This document shows positions 36,189-45,617 of a DNA stretch of 64,000 nt, piece after piece; within the stretch, counting starts at the first letter, position 1, and every line of letters begins with the position of its first letter. Made by a program: the position numbers and the translations under genes. Below the pieces are notes generated by a model that ran no database searches, had not been told where the DNA came from, and was given only the letters and a program-made list of their open reading frames with translations. The DNA comes from Desulfolutivibrio sulfodismutans DSM 3696. Its GTDB lineage: Bacteria > Desulfobacterota > Desulfovibrionia > Desulfovibrionales > Desulfovibrionaceae. The stretch is taken from positions 1,715,501-1,779,500 of the forward strand of contig NZ_CP045504.1 in NCBI RefSeq assembly GCF_013376455.1, read 5' to 3'.

Positions 36189-37580
36189 ATGCGCAAATTT
36201 CTGATTCCCGGCCTGGCGGCGCTGACGCTCACGGCCCAGGCCGCCCTGGCGGCAGAGCAACCGACGGTGGAGAAGTACGAAATCACCATCCCGAAACAGT
36301 TCAACATCCCGGCCACGGGAACGGCCAAGGCCCAATTTCCGGACGGCTTCCCCATGGGCGTGGGCTCGGGCATGTCCTTTGCCGAGCGCCTGCCGGACGG
36401 GGCGCTGATTTTTTGGGCCGTGGGAGATCGCGGCCCCAACGCCGACTCGCCCAAGTACGCGGCCAAAGATGGCGACAAGCCCAAGGATTCAAAGATCTTT
36501 CCGGCCCCGGAGTTCGTGCCCAAAGTGGCCAAAATCAAGGTGGCGGGCGGCAAGGCCGAGGTCATCGAGGTCAAGGAAATCCATGATGCCTCGGGCAAGC
36601 CCATCTCCGGCCGCCCCCTGGACAAGGGCGCGGTGGGCTCCACGGGCGAAACGCCCCTGGACATGGACATGAAGGTGCTGGCCTTCGACGCCGAGGGCCT
36701 CGACCCCGAGGGCATCGACGTGGACAAAAAGGACGGATCGCTGTGGCTGTGCGACGAATACGGCCCGTTTCTCATCAATATCGACCCGGCCACGGGCAAC
36801 ATCCGCAAGAAGTACGCCCCGGGCCAGGGCCTTCCGGCGGAACTGGCCGCGCGCCAGCCCAACCGGGGCTTCGAGGGCCTGGCCGTGACGCCCGGCAACA
36901 AGGTGGTGGCCGCCGTGCAGTCCATCCTGGACAACGAGGGCGACCTCAAGGCCTCCAAGGCCCCATTCATCCGGCTGGTGGAGCTCGATCCGGCCACGGG
37001 CGCGGTGCGCACCCTGGCCTACCCCCATGACGTGGACGCCTACAAGTCAAGCGCGGCAGCCAAGATCGGCGGCATGCAGGCCGTGTCGGATACGAAATTC
37101 GTGCTCGTGGAGCAGGCCAAGGGCAAGGACGGCAAGATGCGCAACGTCCTGTATCTGGTGGACATTGCCGGGGCCACGGACATCTCCGGCAAGACCGCCC
37201 CGGACGGCAAGCCCCTGGAATCGGCGGCGGACCTGGCGGCGCTTGCGGCCATGGGCGTGACCCCGGCCGCAAAGACCCGGCTGGTCGATCTGGTGGACCT
37301 GGGCTGGACGGCGGAGAAGGCCGAGGGCATCGCCCTGGTGGACGAAAAGACCCTGGCCGTGTCCTCGGACAACGACTTCGGCCTGGCCCTGACCGTGGCC
37401 GATCCGGCCACGGACGAGGACGGCAAAAAGGTGGAGGATCCGGGCAAGTACGTGCTCACGGGCGAGGGCAAGATGCTTTACAAGGGCAAGGAGACGCCCA
37501 CGAAATTCGGGATCAAGGCCTCGGGCGAGCCGGGCTTTTTGTGGATTCTGCACTTCGATGCGCCCCTGGCCGCGCGGTAG
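36189..37580 (+). CDS. Phytase-like exported esterase domain protein
   Basis: 463 residues; ATG at 36189 after GGAGG (an earlier ATG at 36181 is in another frame). Signal peptide about 1-22 (QAALAAEQ). The rest is a single beta-propeller-type domain of the esterase-like/phytase-like family: GVGSGMSF, WAVGDRGPN, DPEGIDVDKKDGSLWLCDEY and GFEGLAVTPG are the conserved blades, with a late KAEGIALVDEKTLAVSSDND. Metal-dependent phosphoesterase activity is possible; the physiological substrate is unknown. Followed by a strong terminator. Confidence 0.85.
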   Translation: MRKFLIPGLAALTLTAQAALAAEQPTVEKYEITIPKQFNIPATGTAKAQFPDGFPMGVGSGMSFAERLPDGALIFWAVGDRGPNADSPKYAAKDGDKPKDSKIFPAPEFVPKVAKIKVAGGKAEVIEVKEIHDASGKPISGRPLDKGAVGSTGETPLDMDMKVLAFDAEGLDPEGIDVDKKDGSLWLCDEYGPFLINIDPATGNIRKKYAPGQGLPAELAARQPNRGFEGLAVTPGNKVVAAVQSILDNEGDLKASKAPFIRLVELDPATGAVRTLAYPHDVDAYKSSAAAKIGGMQAVSDTKFVLVEQAKGKDGKMRNVLYLVDIAGATDISGKTAPDGKPLESAADLAALAAMGVTPAAKTRLVDLVDLGWTAEKAEGIALVDEKTLAVSSDNDFGLALTVADPATDEDGKKVEDPGKYVLTGEGKMLYKGKETPTKFGIKASGEPGFLWILHFDAPLAAR

Positions 37581-37640
37581 GCCGGATCGACCCTGCATCA
37601 CGCCAAGGCCCGCCCGCCAGGACGGGCCTCAGATTGACGA

Positions 37641-37673
37641 CAAAGCCCCGGTTTTTCGAAACCGGGGCTTTGC
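37641..37673 (+). terminator. Terminator after phytase-like gene
   Basis: CAAAGCCCCGGTTT at 37641-37654 and AAACCGGGGCTTTG at 37659-37672 form a long GC-rich stem. A near copy stands at 48714-48751. Confidence 0.75.
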
Positions 37674-37884
37674 GCCGTCGACGGCGACCCAGACGGCTTG
37701 ATGAAAGCCATGAAAATCATTTACTTATGGTGCGGATGCGTTGCGACCTGCCCGTGATTTCCCAGGCGGCCGACTGTGTCCGCAGTCCCGGGCCCGGCTT
37801 TGCGTTGCGGGCCGATTCATGGCATCCTCCGGGCCTTCGGCAACCCCCCCCCGCTGCACGGGCGCCCCGCAAAAGGCATATCGC

Positions 37885-38373
37885 ATGATGGGCTACACCC
37901 ACGCGGCCATCGGCTGCGTCCTGGCGCTTGGCGTCAACCACCTGTTTCCCTCGGTCCTGGGACGCACCCCGGAGATCCTGGGCATGGCCGTCCTGGGCAG
38001 TCTGGCCCCGGACCTGGACGAACCGCAAAGCCTTTTGGGCAAAAAACTGGCGGTCATCGCCCACCCGCTCAAGCTCCTTCTGGGACATCGGGGGTTCACC
38101 CATTCCCTGGCCGCTCTGGGGCTGGCGGTGGTGGCGCTTTTTGGGCTTTTTTCGGCGGGTTACGGCCCGCGCCCGTCCTACGGGCTGGCCTTCGTCCTGG
38201 GCTATGCCGGACATCTTGCCGCCGACTGGATGACCTCGTCCGGGGCTCCGCTTCTGTGGCCCAACCCCGCGCGCTATGCCTCGCCCCTGCCCATGCGCAC
38301 GGGCGGCGCGGCCGAACACATGATCGCGGTGCTGGTGGTTGCGGCCGGGGCCTGGCTGGTGCGCGCGGGATGA
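37885..38373 (+). CDS. YdjM-type membrane-bound metal-dependent hydrolase
   Basis: 162 residues; ATG at 37885 or 37888. Four hydrophobic segments with conserved polar motifs GYTHAAIG, GSLAPDLDEP, LLGHRGFTHSL and GHLAADWMTSSG, the signature of the LexA-regulated inner-membrane YdjM family. His and Asp in these motifs probably bind a metal. No LexA box is visible upstream. Function in this lineage is unknown. Confidence 0.82.
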   Translation: MMGYTHAAIGCVLALGVNHLFPSVLGRTPEILGMAVLGSLAPDLDEPQSLLGKKLAVIAHPLKLLLGHRGFTHSLAALGLAVVALFGLFSAGYGPRPSYGLAFVLGYAGHLAADWMTSSGAPLLWPNPARYASPLPMRTGGAAEHMIAVLVVAAGAWLVRAG

Positions 38374-38511
38374 CGAGAACGTGTCGCCGCCGTAAGCCAA
38401 AGACTCGCGGGTTTGGCCTGCGCGCCTGCGGAAAATTCATCCCGCCGTCCACGACGATGCGCCAGGCCAGCATTTAGCCTGCGCCTGCGAGAAATTTTGC
38501 CCGCCGACCCC

Positions 38512-39561
38512 CTACCGGCCCCGGGCCACGCCTGCATAAAAATCCAGATACACCTGGGCATGGCGCGACAGGCCGTACTCGGCCACGGCCAGTCCCCTGG
38601 CCCGGGCCGCGATCTTGCCCCGCAGCTTCGCATCCGTGACCAGCCGGGCGATGGTCTTTTCCCACACCCCGGGGTCCGGCCCCACCAGCGGCCCAAAGGC
38701 CCCGGGGCCGCCATCGGGATTTTGATAGGGCGGCAGGTCGGAATAGACCCCAGCCACGCCAAGCGCCCCATATTCCAGGGCCTTGATGTTGCTTTTGGCC
38801 CGGTTAAACGGCGTGTCGCGCAGGGGGGCCAGTCCGATGTCCGGGGCCAGTTCGACCAGCTTGCGGGCATAGGCCGTGTAGTCGTCGAAAAAATCCAGTT
38901 GCCGGGACCGGGCGGCCAGGATCGGATCCCGGGGAGCGCATCCGAAGAAATACAGTTCCACGGCGTCGCCGAACTGTTCCACGATGCGCGTCAGGGCCGG
39001 GGCGATCATGTCCAGGTCGGCCATATGGGTGGGAGAGCCTGCGTAGACGATGCGCACCGGGCGGGAAGGATCGTCCCGGGTTCGGCGTGGCGCGGTGAAA
39101 ATCCTCTCGTCGATCAGGTTGGGCGCCACCGCCACCCGCCCCGGGACATCTGAAAAGGCTTTGGCCAACTCCTGTGTGGACACGCAGATCGCCCGGGCCC
39201 GTCGGGCAAGCTCGCGGCAATAGGGGAGCATGGGGGTCATCCTTTGGGCCAGGGGATGGCCGTCCGGGAGGGCCTCGAAATGATCGTCCACATCGTAGAC
39301 CACGGGCTTCCCCGAGGACAAGGCCCGCTCCACCAGGGGCCAGGTTTCGCGCATGGGAAAACAGCGCTGGAAGGCCACCACGTCCGCCTCGTCCATGGCC
39401 CTGGAGTCCAGGGCATAGTTTTGGCCGTCGCTTTTGGCCCCCCACACCAGACGCAACCGTCCGCCCAGGGCCCGGGCCGGATCGAGAAACCGCACCCGGG
39501 CGCAGGCATAGCGCACAAGCTCCAGGGAATAGACGGCCACGGTCAGGGGGTGGGCGGACAT
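38512..39561 (-). CDS. Glycosyltransferase, GT4-like
   Basis: 349 residues. A GT-B fold with N-terminal half ending in YDVDDHF and CVSTQELAK and a C-terminal GT4-type half: PVRIVYAGSPTHMADLDMI, GLAPLRDTPFNRAKSNIK and ALEYGALGVAGVYSDLPPY (donor-binding). There is no transmembrane helix. Alone and not near the sugar-nucleotide genes of the window, so donor and acceptor are unknown. Confidence 0.8.
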   Translation of the reverse strand: MSAHPLTVAVYSLELVRYACARVRFLDPARALGGRLRLVWGAKSDGQNYALDSRAMDEADVVAFQRCFPMRETWPLVERALSSGKPVVYDVDDHFEALPDGHPLAQRMTPMLPYCRELARRARAICVSTQELAKAFSDVPGRVAVAPNLIDERIFTAPRRTRDDPSRPVRIVYAGSPTHMADLDMIAPALTRIVEQFGDAVELYFFGCAPRDPILAARSRQLDFFDDYTAYARKLVELAPDIGLAPLRDTPFNRAKSNIKALEYGALGVAGVYSDLPPYQNPDGGPGAFGPLVGPDPGVWEKTIARLVTDAKLRGKIAARARGLAVAEYGLSRHAQVYLDFYAGVARGR

Positions 39562-39619
39562 GTCCCGTCCTTACGGATGGTTCGGCCGCCCGGACGCGGA
39601 CGGCCGGACGGCCTGGGGC

Positions 39620-39940
39620 CTATTTGTTCTTGTCGCAGTACTGGGCGCACAGGTCGGCGGCCCGGCCAATGGAACTCTCGCAGGCGTCGCCGCTGATGTT
39701 GGCGGAGGTGAGGTTCCGCTCCACCTTGTCGCAGGCCAGACGGCACTCGGCGCTGGTCGGGTAGGTGACCACGAATACCCCGGCGAACTCGTCGCACACG
39801 TCCCGGCAGTTGTCCGAGGCGTCGGAAACGCAAAAGGACATGAAGTCCCCCAGGGTCATCCTGGGGTCCGTCTTGGCGCAGGACACGACCGCCAACAGGG
39901 CCAGGATCGCCGCCGCACCACATGTGATCATCTTGCGCAT
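39620..39940 (-). CDS. Small Cys-rich lipoprotein
   Basis: 106 residues. A signal peptide ends in a lipobox (AVVS-C21). The mature part contains eight further Cys in a regular spacing (FCVSD, NCRDVC, ECRLAC, ACESS, LCAQYC), suggesting several disulfides. No known family. Alone between the glycosyltransferase gene and the exported protein at 40140, separately transcribed. Confidence 0.65.
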   Translation of the reverse strand: MRKMITCGAAAILALLAVVSCAKTDPRMTLGDFMSFCVSDASDNCRDVCDEFAGVFVVTYPTSAECRLACDKVERNLTSANISGDACESSIGRAADLCAQYCDKNK

Positions 39941-40139
39941 CGCCTGCTCCTTTGTTTTGGCGCCCGTTCCAGTCGGCCCCGTCCGGGCGCAACGGGGCCA
40001 TCATCCAAATTTTCCGGGGCGTTGGCAAGGTAGCCGGGTTTCCCCGTCCCTGGCAAGGGGCCTTTGCGCCGCAGCCGTCTTGCCTCGGACGCCCCGTTGC
40101 GGTTATGGGCATGGAAACTGTGTAAGCAAAGGACCGCCC

Positions 40140-40742
40140 ATGCGTTTCGTCCGTTTCCTGGCCTTGGCCCTTTTTGTTCTCCTGAGCACGACCGCCCTGG
40201 CCCAATCCCCTCCCCCGGCCAGCCTGGGCGGCATCGACCTGGGCGGCGACGCAGCCCGCTTCGGACGATACCTACAGCCCGGCAAGGCCAAACCCGTGGA
40301 GGACGCCCCCTCCCTGGCCCGGCGCGACATCAAGCCGTCCGGGGCCTTTCGCGGCGGCTATCTGCTGGCCGGAACCTGCGCCTTCCCCGGCCGGGTGGCC
40401 CGCATCAAGCTCAAGTATGCCGACGGCAGCGAGGAATTTTTCCGCCGCCTGTCCGGGGCGCTCATGGACCGCTACGGACTGCCTGCGGAATACAAGGGCG
40501 ACCTGGAGGGCCAGGTTCTGGGCAACAAATGGAGCTTCACCAATGCCCAGGGCGAATCCATAAGCCTCATCGTGCAGCACTCCGACGCCGAAGGCCTGGA
40601 CCACGACAAGGGCAATGTCATCAAGCTCACCAACTGGGCCTTGGTGGATGCCGAACGCCTCTGCCACGAGTCCCGGCGCCCCAAAGCCACGCCGCCCCCG
40701 GTTCCGGCCCCGGCCAACCTGGACGGCCTGCTCCCCCGCTGA
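40140..40742 (+). CDS. Exported hypothetical protein
   Basis: 200 residues, ATG at 40140 after GCAAAGGA. Signal peptide about 1-22 (TTALA-QS). The mature part has YLLAGTCAFPGRVARIKLKY and SEEFFRRLSGALMDRYG, a compact alpha/beta domain, and a Pro-rich tail. One Cys near residue 79 and one near 175. No family recognised. Confidence 0.65.
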   Translation: MRFVRFLALALFVLLSTTALAQSPPPASLGGIDLGGDAARFGRYLQPGKAKPVEDAPSLARRDIKPSGAFRGGYLLAGTCAFPGRVARIKLKYADGSEEFFRRLSGALMDRYGLPAEYKGDLEGQVLGNKWSFTNAQGESISLIVQHSDAEGLDHDKGNVIKLTNWALVDAERLCHESRRPKATPPPVPAPANLDGLLPR

Positions 40743-40938
40743 TGCCTGCGCCCCCTTTGGGCGCACGTCGTCCTTTTTCCCACCAGCGCGTGACGGTTGG
40801 CGTCGTTCTGTCTTGTTTTTTCCTTTCGCCCTTCGCCGCGACCATGTTAACATCTTTCCGACTTGCAGGAACCCGCACCGGGGGACAGGGGCTCATCCCC
40901 GGATTCCATCGCCAGCATGCCTTTCCGGAGGATCGTCC

Positions 40939-42774
40939 ATGTCCCGCTTCGCCGACGCGAAAATCTCGACCCGCATCGTCTGCATCATCGTCCTGACCAT
41001 CGCCCTGTTCACCCTGGCCATCATGGTCTATTTCGTGCCCTCGGCCGGCCGCGAGATGCTCTCGTCGCGCAAGCAGAGCCTCAAGGATATCGTGGACGTG
41101 GCCTATTCCCTGGTCGAGGAATACGAGACGCGCATTCAAAAAGGCGAGTTCTCCCCCGAGGAGGGCCGAAGCCGGGCCATGCAGCGGATAAAAAACCTGC
41201 GCTACGGCCAAAACGACTACATCTGGATCAACGACACGGCCCAGCCCTATCCGGTCATGATCATGCATCCGGTCAGCCCGGCCCTGGACGGCACGGTCTT
41301 GAGCGATCCGAAGTTCGACAAGGCCACCATGCTGCAATTCGGCGTCCATGGCCAGGAGGTGGACACGGACGGCAAAAAGAATCTGTTTGCGGCCTTCGTG
41401 GAGGTCTGCCTGAAAAGCGGCGAGGGCTACGTGGCCTACGCCTGGCCCAAGCCCACGCCCTCCGGGCCGACCGCCGAGGTCTATCCCAAGCAGTCCTACG
41501 TGAAGCTCTACAAACCCTGGGGCTGGGTCCTGGGCACGGGGCTGTACGTGGACGACATCGCGGCCCGGGTGGCCACCATGCGCTGGACCATGACCGCCGT
41601 GGCCGCCGGGATCATGATCCTGGCCCTTGGCATCGGCCTCATGGTCATGCGCACCATCACCCGGCCCATCGCCGCCTTGGCGGCCTACGCCGCCGAGGTG
41701 TCCTCGGGGCGGCTCGACGCGGCCATGACCGGCGTCTTTCACGGCGAGACCGCCACCCTCAAGGAGGCCATCGGCAAGATGGTGGCCGAGCTCAAGGCCA
41801 CCCTGGGAACGGCCGAGCAGGCCAAACTCGCGGCCCAGGAGGAAACCCGCAAGGCCACCCTGGCCGGACGCGAGGCCGAAGAGGCCCGGCAGGCCGCCGA
41901 GGGGGCCATGCGCCAGGGCATGCTCCAGGCGGCGGAGTCTCTGGAGCAGGTGTCGGCGGGCATAAGCTCGGCCTCGGGTGAACTTTCGGGCAAGGCCGAC
42001 GCGGCCGCGCGCGGGGCCGAACACCAGACCGTGCGCCTGGCCGAGGTCGCGGCGGCCATGGGGCAGATGAACAGCACGGTCCTGGAGGTGGCCCACAACG
42101 CCTCCACCGCCGCTGAAAGTTCCGGGCAGGCCAAGACCAAGGCCGAGACCGGCGCGGACATCGTGGGCCGGGCCGTAGCCTCCATCCTCGACGTCAAGGA
42201 ACAGTCCCGCAGCCTCAAGGAGCACATGGCCGACCTGGGGGCCAAGGCCGAGGGCATCGGCCGGATCATGGGCGTGATCTCGGACATCGCCGACCAGACC
42301 AACCTTTTGGCCTTAAACGCGGCCATCGAGGCCGCCCGGGCCGGAGACGCCGGGCGGGGCTTCGCGGTGGTGGCCGACGAGGTCAGGAAGCTGGCCGAAA
42401 AGACCATGACCGCCACCCGCGAGGTGGGGGAGGCCATAAGCGGCGTGCAGCACATGGCCAAGACCAACATGGAAGGCGTGGACCGCTCCACCAAAAGCAT
42501 TGATCATGCGGCGGAACTGGCCCAGTCCTCGGGCCGGGCCCTGGACGAGATCGTGCGCCTGGCCGAGACCGCCTCGGACCAGGTGCGCGCCATCGCCGCC
42601 GCCTCGGAAGAGCAGTCCGCGGCCAGCGAACAGATCAACCGGGGCATCGACGAGGTCAACCGGGTGTCCCTGGAGACCGCCGACGCCATGCGCCAATCGG
42701 CGGCGGCCATCGGCGGCCTCACCCGGCAGGCCGGGGATCTGGAACGGCTCATCGAGGAACTCAAAGGCTCCTAG
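40939..42774 (+). CDS. Methyl-accepting chemotaxis protein with Cache sensor
   Basis: 611 residues, ATG at 40939 after GGAGGATC. TM1 (about 12-33), a single-Cache periplasmic sensor (about 40-205; LRYGQNDYIWINDTAQPYPVM and GVHGQEVDTDGKKNLF), TM2 (about 213-232), HAMP (about 233-285) and a cytoplasmic signalling domain with ISDIADQTNLLALNAAIEAA and GFAVVADEVRKLAEKT. No methyl-esterase binding pentapeptide at the C-terminus (ends ELKGS). The Cache type often binds small organic acids. Immediately followed by the structured repeat array. Confidence 0.95.
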   Translation: MSRFADAKISTRIVCIIVLTIALFTLAIMVYFVPSAGREMLSSRKQSLKDIVDVAYSLVEEYETRIQKGEFSPEEGRSRAMQRIKNLRYGQNDYIWINDTAQPYPVMIMHPVSPALDGTVLSDPKFDKATMLQFGVHGQEVDTDGKKNLFAAFVEVCLKSGEGYVAYAWPKPTPSGPTAEVYPKQSYVKLYKPWGWVLGTGLYVDDIAARVATMRWTMTAVAAGIMILALGIGLMVMRTITRPIAALAAYAAEVSSGRLDAAMTGVFHGETATLKEAIGKMVAELKATLGTAEQAKLAAQEETRKATLAGREAEEARQAAEGAMRQGMLQAAESLEQVSAGISSASGELSGKADAAARGAEHQTVRLAEVAAAMGQMNSTVLEVAHNASTAAESSGQAKTKAETGADIVGRAVASILDVKEQSRSLKEHMADLGAKAEGIGRIMGVISDIADQTNLLALNAAIEAARAGDAGRGFAVVADEVRKLAEKTMTATREVGEAISGVQHMAKTNMEGVDRSTKSIDHAAELAQSSGRALDEIVRLAETASDQVRAIAAASEEQSAASEQINRGIDEVNRVSLETADAMRQSAAAIGGLTRQAGDLERLIEELKGS

Positions 42775-43085
42775 TGTCGCGTCCCATAAATAATACGTCA
42801 GTATTTTTTATGAAATACTCCTCGTTTCACACGGTTATCCTCGAAATCCGCAGGGGCGTATTTCGAGGGGAAGCCGCGAGTCCCGCCCCATAAAAAATAC
42901 GTCAGTATTTTTTATGAAAAAACTACCGTTTCCAACCGTTATCTTCGAAATCCGCCGGGGCGTATTTCGAGGACACGACGCGAGTCCCGCCCCATAAAAA
43001 ATACGTCAGTATTTTTTATGAAAAACTACCGCTTCCAACCGTTATCTTCGAAATCCGCAGGGGCGCATTTCGAAGACACGACGGC
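42775..43085. repeat. Three tandem ~104-bp structured repeats
   Basis: Starts immediately after the chemoreceptor stop. Each unit has an AT-rich hairpin A (arms CATAAAAAATAC and GTATTTTTTATG, loop GTCA; 42785-42812, 42889-42916, 42993-43020) and a hairpin B (42838-42869, 42942-42973, 43045-43076) built from CTTCGAAAT and ATTTCGAAG around CCGCNGGGGCG. The unit period is 104 and 103-104 bp. Hairpin B shows compensatory changes at two pairs (C-G, T-G, T-A at the third pair). No coding potential. See findings. Confidence 0.9.
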
Positions 43086-43158
43086 CATTGCCCGCCGAGC
43101 CGGGCCGGGGTAAGACCCTCTGGCGTTCCGATATGCAAACCGCGCCAAGGATGTCCCC

Positions 43159-44460
43159 ATGTCTTCGAAGAAACTGCGGCCGCGACTGGTCTATGCCGAC
43201 GAAAAGGGCAACATTTACGATCATCCCGAGTTGGAGATGCTGGTGCGCCGGGGCGGGCAGATCACCTCGCCGCGCCCGGACGAGCTGATCCCCCTGCCTC
43301 CGGAAAGCGAGCTGTTTCTTCTGCCCGGGCGCACGGCCCTGGGCCTGGACGCCGAGACCGGGCTGGTGGAGGAAACCGGAGAGACGGCCGTGGCCGCCTT
43401 CGTCTGCCCGGGACATACCCTCTCGGCCCAGGCGGCCTACGCCACGGCCCCGGGCGCGCCGATCCTGCCCCTTTTCGCCTACGGCGCGGTGGGATTTGCC
43501 GCAGACCGTTTCTATGTGGCCGCCACCCGGGTGGACCTCGATCCGCGCCAGATCTTCACCGGCATCCCCCGCGCCCGCATCGCCAAGGGGGCCAGCGCGC
43601 TGTTGCGCAAATATCCCCAGAACCGGCTGGTGGCCCATCTGTCCCGCTGCGCCCTGACCTACTGCTGTCCGGCGGCCAAAAACCTGGCCCTGGGACGTTT
43701 CGAGGCCCCCCTGCCCACCTCCCGGGTATGCAACGCCCGCTGCATCGGCTGCCTGTCGCTGCAGGATCCGGATTCGGGCTTCCCCTCCACCCAAAACCGC
43801 ATCTCCTTTACCCCGCGCCCCGAGGAGATCGCCCAGGTCATGGCCGAACACGGCCGCCGCGAGGTCCGGCCGATCTTTTCCTTCGGCCAGGGCTGCGAGG
43901 GCGAACCCCTGACCGAGGCCCAGACCATCGCCAAGGGCGTCAGCCTGTTTCGCCAGGGCGGCGGCACGGGCACGGTCAACGTGAACACCAACGGCAGCCT
44001 GCCGGACGCCGTGGCGCCCCTGGCCGCCGCCGGGGTGGATTCCGTGCGGGTGAGCCTGTCGAGTGGCGACGAACGGATGTACGCGGCCTATTACCGGCCC
44101 AAGGGCTACGCCTTTTCCGACGTTCGGGAGTTCATGACCCGGGCCAAGGCGGCCGGGCTTTTTTTGTCCGTCAATCTGCTCTATTTTCCCGGGGTGACCG
44201 ACACCGAGGCCGAATACGCCGCCCTGGCCGGACTCCTGGGGGACACGGGGGCGGATTTCGTGCAGATGCGCAACCTGAACCTGGACCCGGAACTGTACCT
44301 GTCGGTGGTGCGCGAAAGCGGGGCCCGCACCGAGGCCGAGCTTGCGGCCTGCATGGGCCTTGGCAACTTCATGAAGCGGCTTTCCGAAGATTGTCCGGGG
44401 CTGCGCTTCGGCTATTTCAATCCGGCCCTGCCCCTGCGGCCCGGCACGGACGCCGCCTAG
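43159..44460 (+). CDS. Radical SAM protein
   Basis: 433 residues, ATG at 43159. Radical SAM cluster motif C191-NAR-C195-IG-C198 (CX3CX2C) in the middle of the chain, with GYAFSDVREFMTRAKAAGLFL and VNTNGSLPD typical of the TIM barrel. An earlier cysteine group, SRCALTYCCPAAK (about 160-172), may hold another cluster. The N-terminal 150 residues have no known match. No accessory partner gene is adjacent, so the reaction is unknown. The start lies just after the repeat array; no ribosome site better than AAGGATGTCCCC is seen. Confidence 0.85.
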   Translation: MSSKKLRPRLVYADEKGNIYDHPELEMLVRRGGQITSPRPDELIPLPPESELFLLPGRTALGLDAETGLVEETGETAVAAFVCPGHTLSAQAAYATAPGAPILPLFAYGAVGFAADRFYVAATRVDLDPRQIFTGIPRARIAKGASALLRKYPQNRLVAHLSRCALTYCCPAAKNLALGRFEAPLPTSRVCNARCIGCLSLQDPDSGFPSTQNRISFTPRPEEIAQVMAEHGRREVRPIFSFGQGCEGEPLTEAQTIAKGVSLFRQGGGTGTVNVNTNGSLPDAVAPLAAAGVDSVRVSLSSGDERMYAAYYRPKGYAFSDVREFMTRAKAAGLFLSVNLLYFPGVTDTEAEYAALAGLLGDTGADFVQMRNLNLDPELYLSVVRESGARTEAELAACMGLGNFMKRLSEDCPGLRFGYFNPALPLRPGTDAA

Positions 44461-44474
44461 CGTCGTATTCCCAG

Positions 44475-44572
44475 GCGCGGTCACGCGTCATCTTTTCTCG
44501 ACGCTTACGAGCGTCATGGGCACGGACGCGGCCACGCGTCATTTTCCATGGAAGCTCGCAAGCGTCATGGGC
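44475..44572. repeat. Two direct repeats with 51-bp period
   Basis: ACGCGTCAT at 44483-44491 and 44534-44542, and GCGTCATGGG at 44511-44520 and 44562-44571, each 51 bp apart, with partly conserved sequence between. In the gap before the beta-lactamase gene. Confidence 0.7.
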
Positions 44573-44636
44573 CGGACGCCCGCTACGGCCCAGACCTGGA
44601 ACCAACGCCCACGGAACAAACACCCGAGGTTTCGTC

Positions 44637-45470
44637 ATGCCGCGCTTTTTGTGTTTCGCCCTGCTGTCGTGCTGCCTGGCCCTTCCCGGCCTGACCGCGT
44701 CCGCCGCCTGGGCCGGATCGGCCGCCCTGCCCGGGGTCGCCGTGACCGAGCGGCCGGACTGGGGACGGCATTTCGCCGCCGCCGGGGTGACCGGCGCCCT
44801 GGTCCTGCTCACGGACGGCGACGCGCCGACGGTCCAGGCATATGATCCGGCCCGGGCCGCCACAGGCTTTTTGCCCGCCTCCACCTTCAAGATCCCCAAT
44901 TCGCTCATCGCCCTGGAGACGGGCGTGGTGGCCGGGCCGGACACGGTCTTTGCCTGGGACGGCGTCAAACGGTCCATTGCGGACTGGAACGCCGACCTGA
45001 CGTTCACACAGGCCCTGCGCGTGTCCTGCGTGCCCATCTACCAGGAGATCGCCCGCCGGATCGGGCAGCAGCGCATGCAGTGGTGGGTGCGCGAAATGGA
45101 CTACGGCAACACCGACATCGGCGACGCCATCGACACCTTCTGGCTGGAGGGCAGGCTGCGCATCTCGGCCCTGGAACAGGCGGCGTTTTTGCGGCGGCTG
45201 GCCCATGACCAGCTTCCCTTCTCCAAAAAGACCATGGCCGAGGTGCGGGAGATGCTCGTGGAGGAGCGCACCGAGGCGGGCGTCCTGCGGGCCAAGACGG
45301 GACTGACGGCGCGCGTTTCGCCCAATGTGGGCTGGTGGGTCGGCTGGGTGGAGAAGGGGGATGGGCGGTGGTTTTTCGCCCTGAACGTCGATTCCCTGCG
45401 CCCCGAGGATATTCCCGCCCGCAAGGCGGTGGTCAAGGCCGTGCTGGCGGCGGAAGGGGTATGGCCGTAG
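44637..45470 (+). CDS. Class D beta-lactamase
   Basis: 277 residues, ATG at 44637. Signal peptide about 1-27. All class D active-site elements are in register: S82-T-F-K85, S130-C-V132 (48 residues later), Y156-G-N158 (74 later) and K220-T-G222. The catalytic Lys should be carboxylated as in OXA enzymes. It is a chromosomal gene with no integron, IS element or regulator visible next to it, so this looks like an intrinsic environmental OXA-type enzyme rather than an acquired one. Substrate range cannot be read from the sequence. Downstream is a hairpin (45480-45513). Confidence 0.93.
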   Translation: MPRFLCFALLSCCLALPGLTASAAWAGSAALPGVAVTERPDWGRHFAAAGVTGALVLLTDGDAPTVQAYDPARAATGFLPASTFKIPNSLIALETGVVAGPDTVFAWDGVKRSIADWNADLTFTQALRVSCVPIYQEIARRIGQQRMQWWVREMDYGNTDIGDAIDTFWLEGRLRISALEQAAFLRRLAHDQLPFSKKTMAEVREMLVEERTEAGVLRAKTGLTARVSPNVGWWVGWVEKGDGRWFFALNVDSLRPEDIPARKAVVKAVLAAEGVWP

Positions 45471-45479
45471 GCCGCCTGG

Positions 45480-45513
45480 GGCGTTCGCCGAAATAAGGTG
45501 CGCGGCGAACGCC
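45480..45513 (+). terminator. GC-rich hairpin after beta-lactamase gene
   Basis: 11-bp perfect stem GGCGTTCGCCG (45480-45490) with CGGCGAACGCC (45503-45513), 12-base loop. No T run follows, so termination would need Rho or be weak. Confidence 0.5.
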
Positions 45514-45617
45514 GTGTCACTGTCGCGGATGACATGTTCAACCCCGCGTCTCGCACCTCCCCGCAGTAACTCGCCTGTTTTTCTTAAAAAAGATGTTGCA
45601 TGTCCCGGAACGCGCCC

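Noticed and set aside
42775-43085. Possible CRISPR array
   Set aside because: The units are about 104 bp with internal hairpins and no variable spacers, and there are no cas genes.
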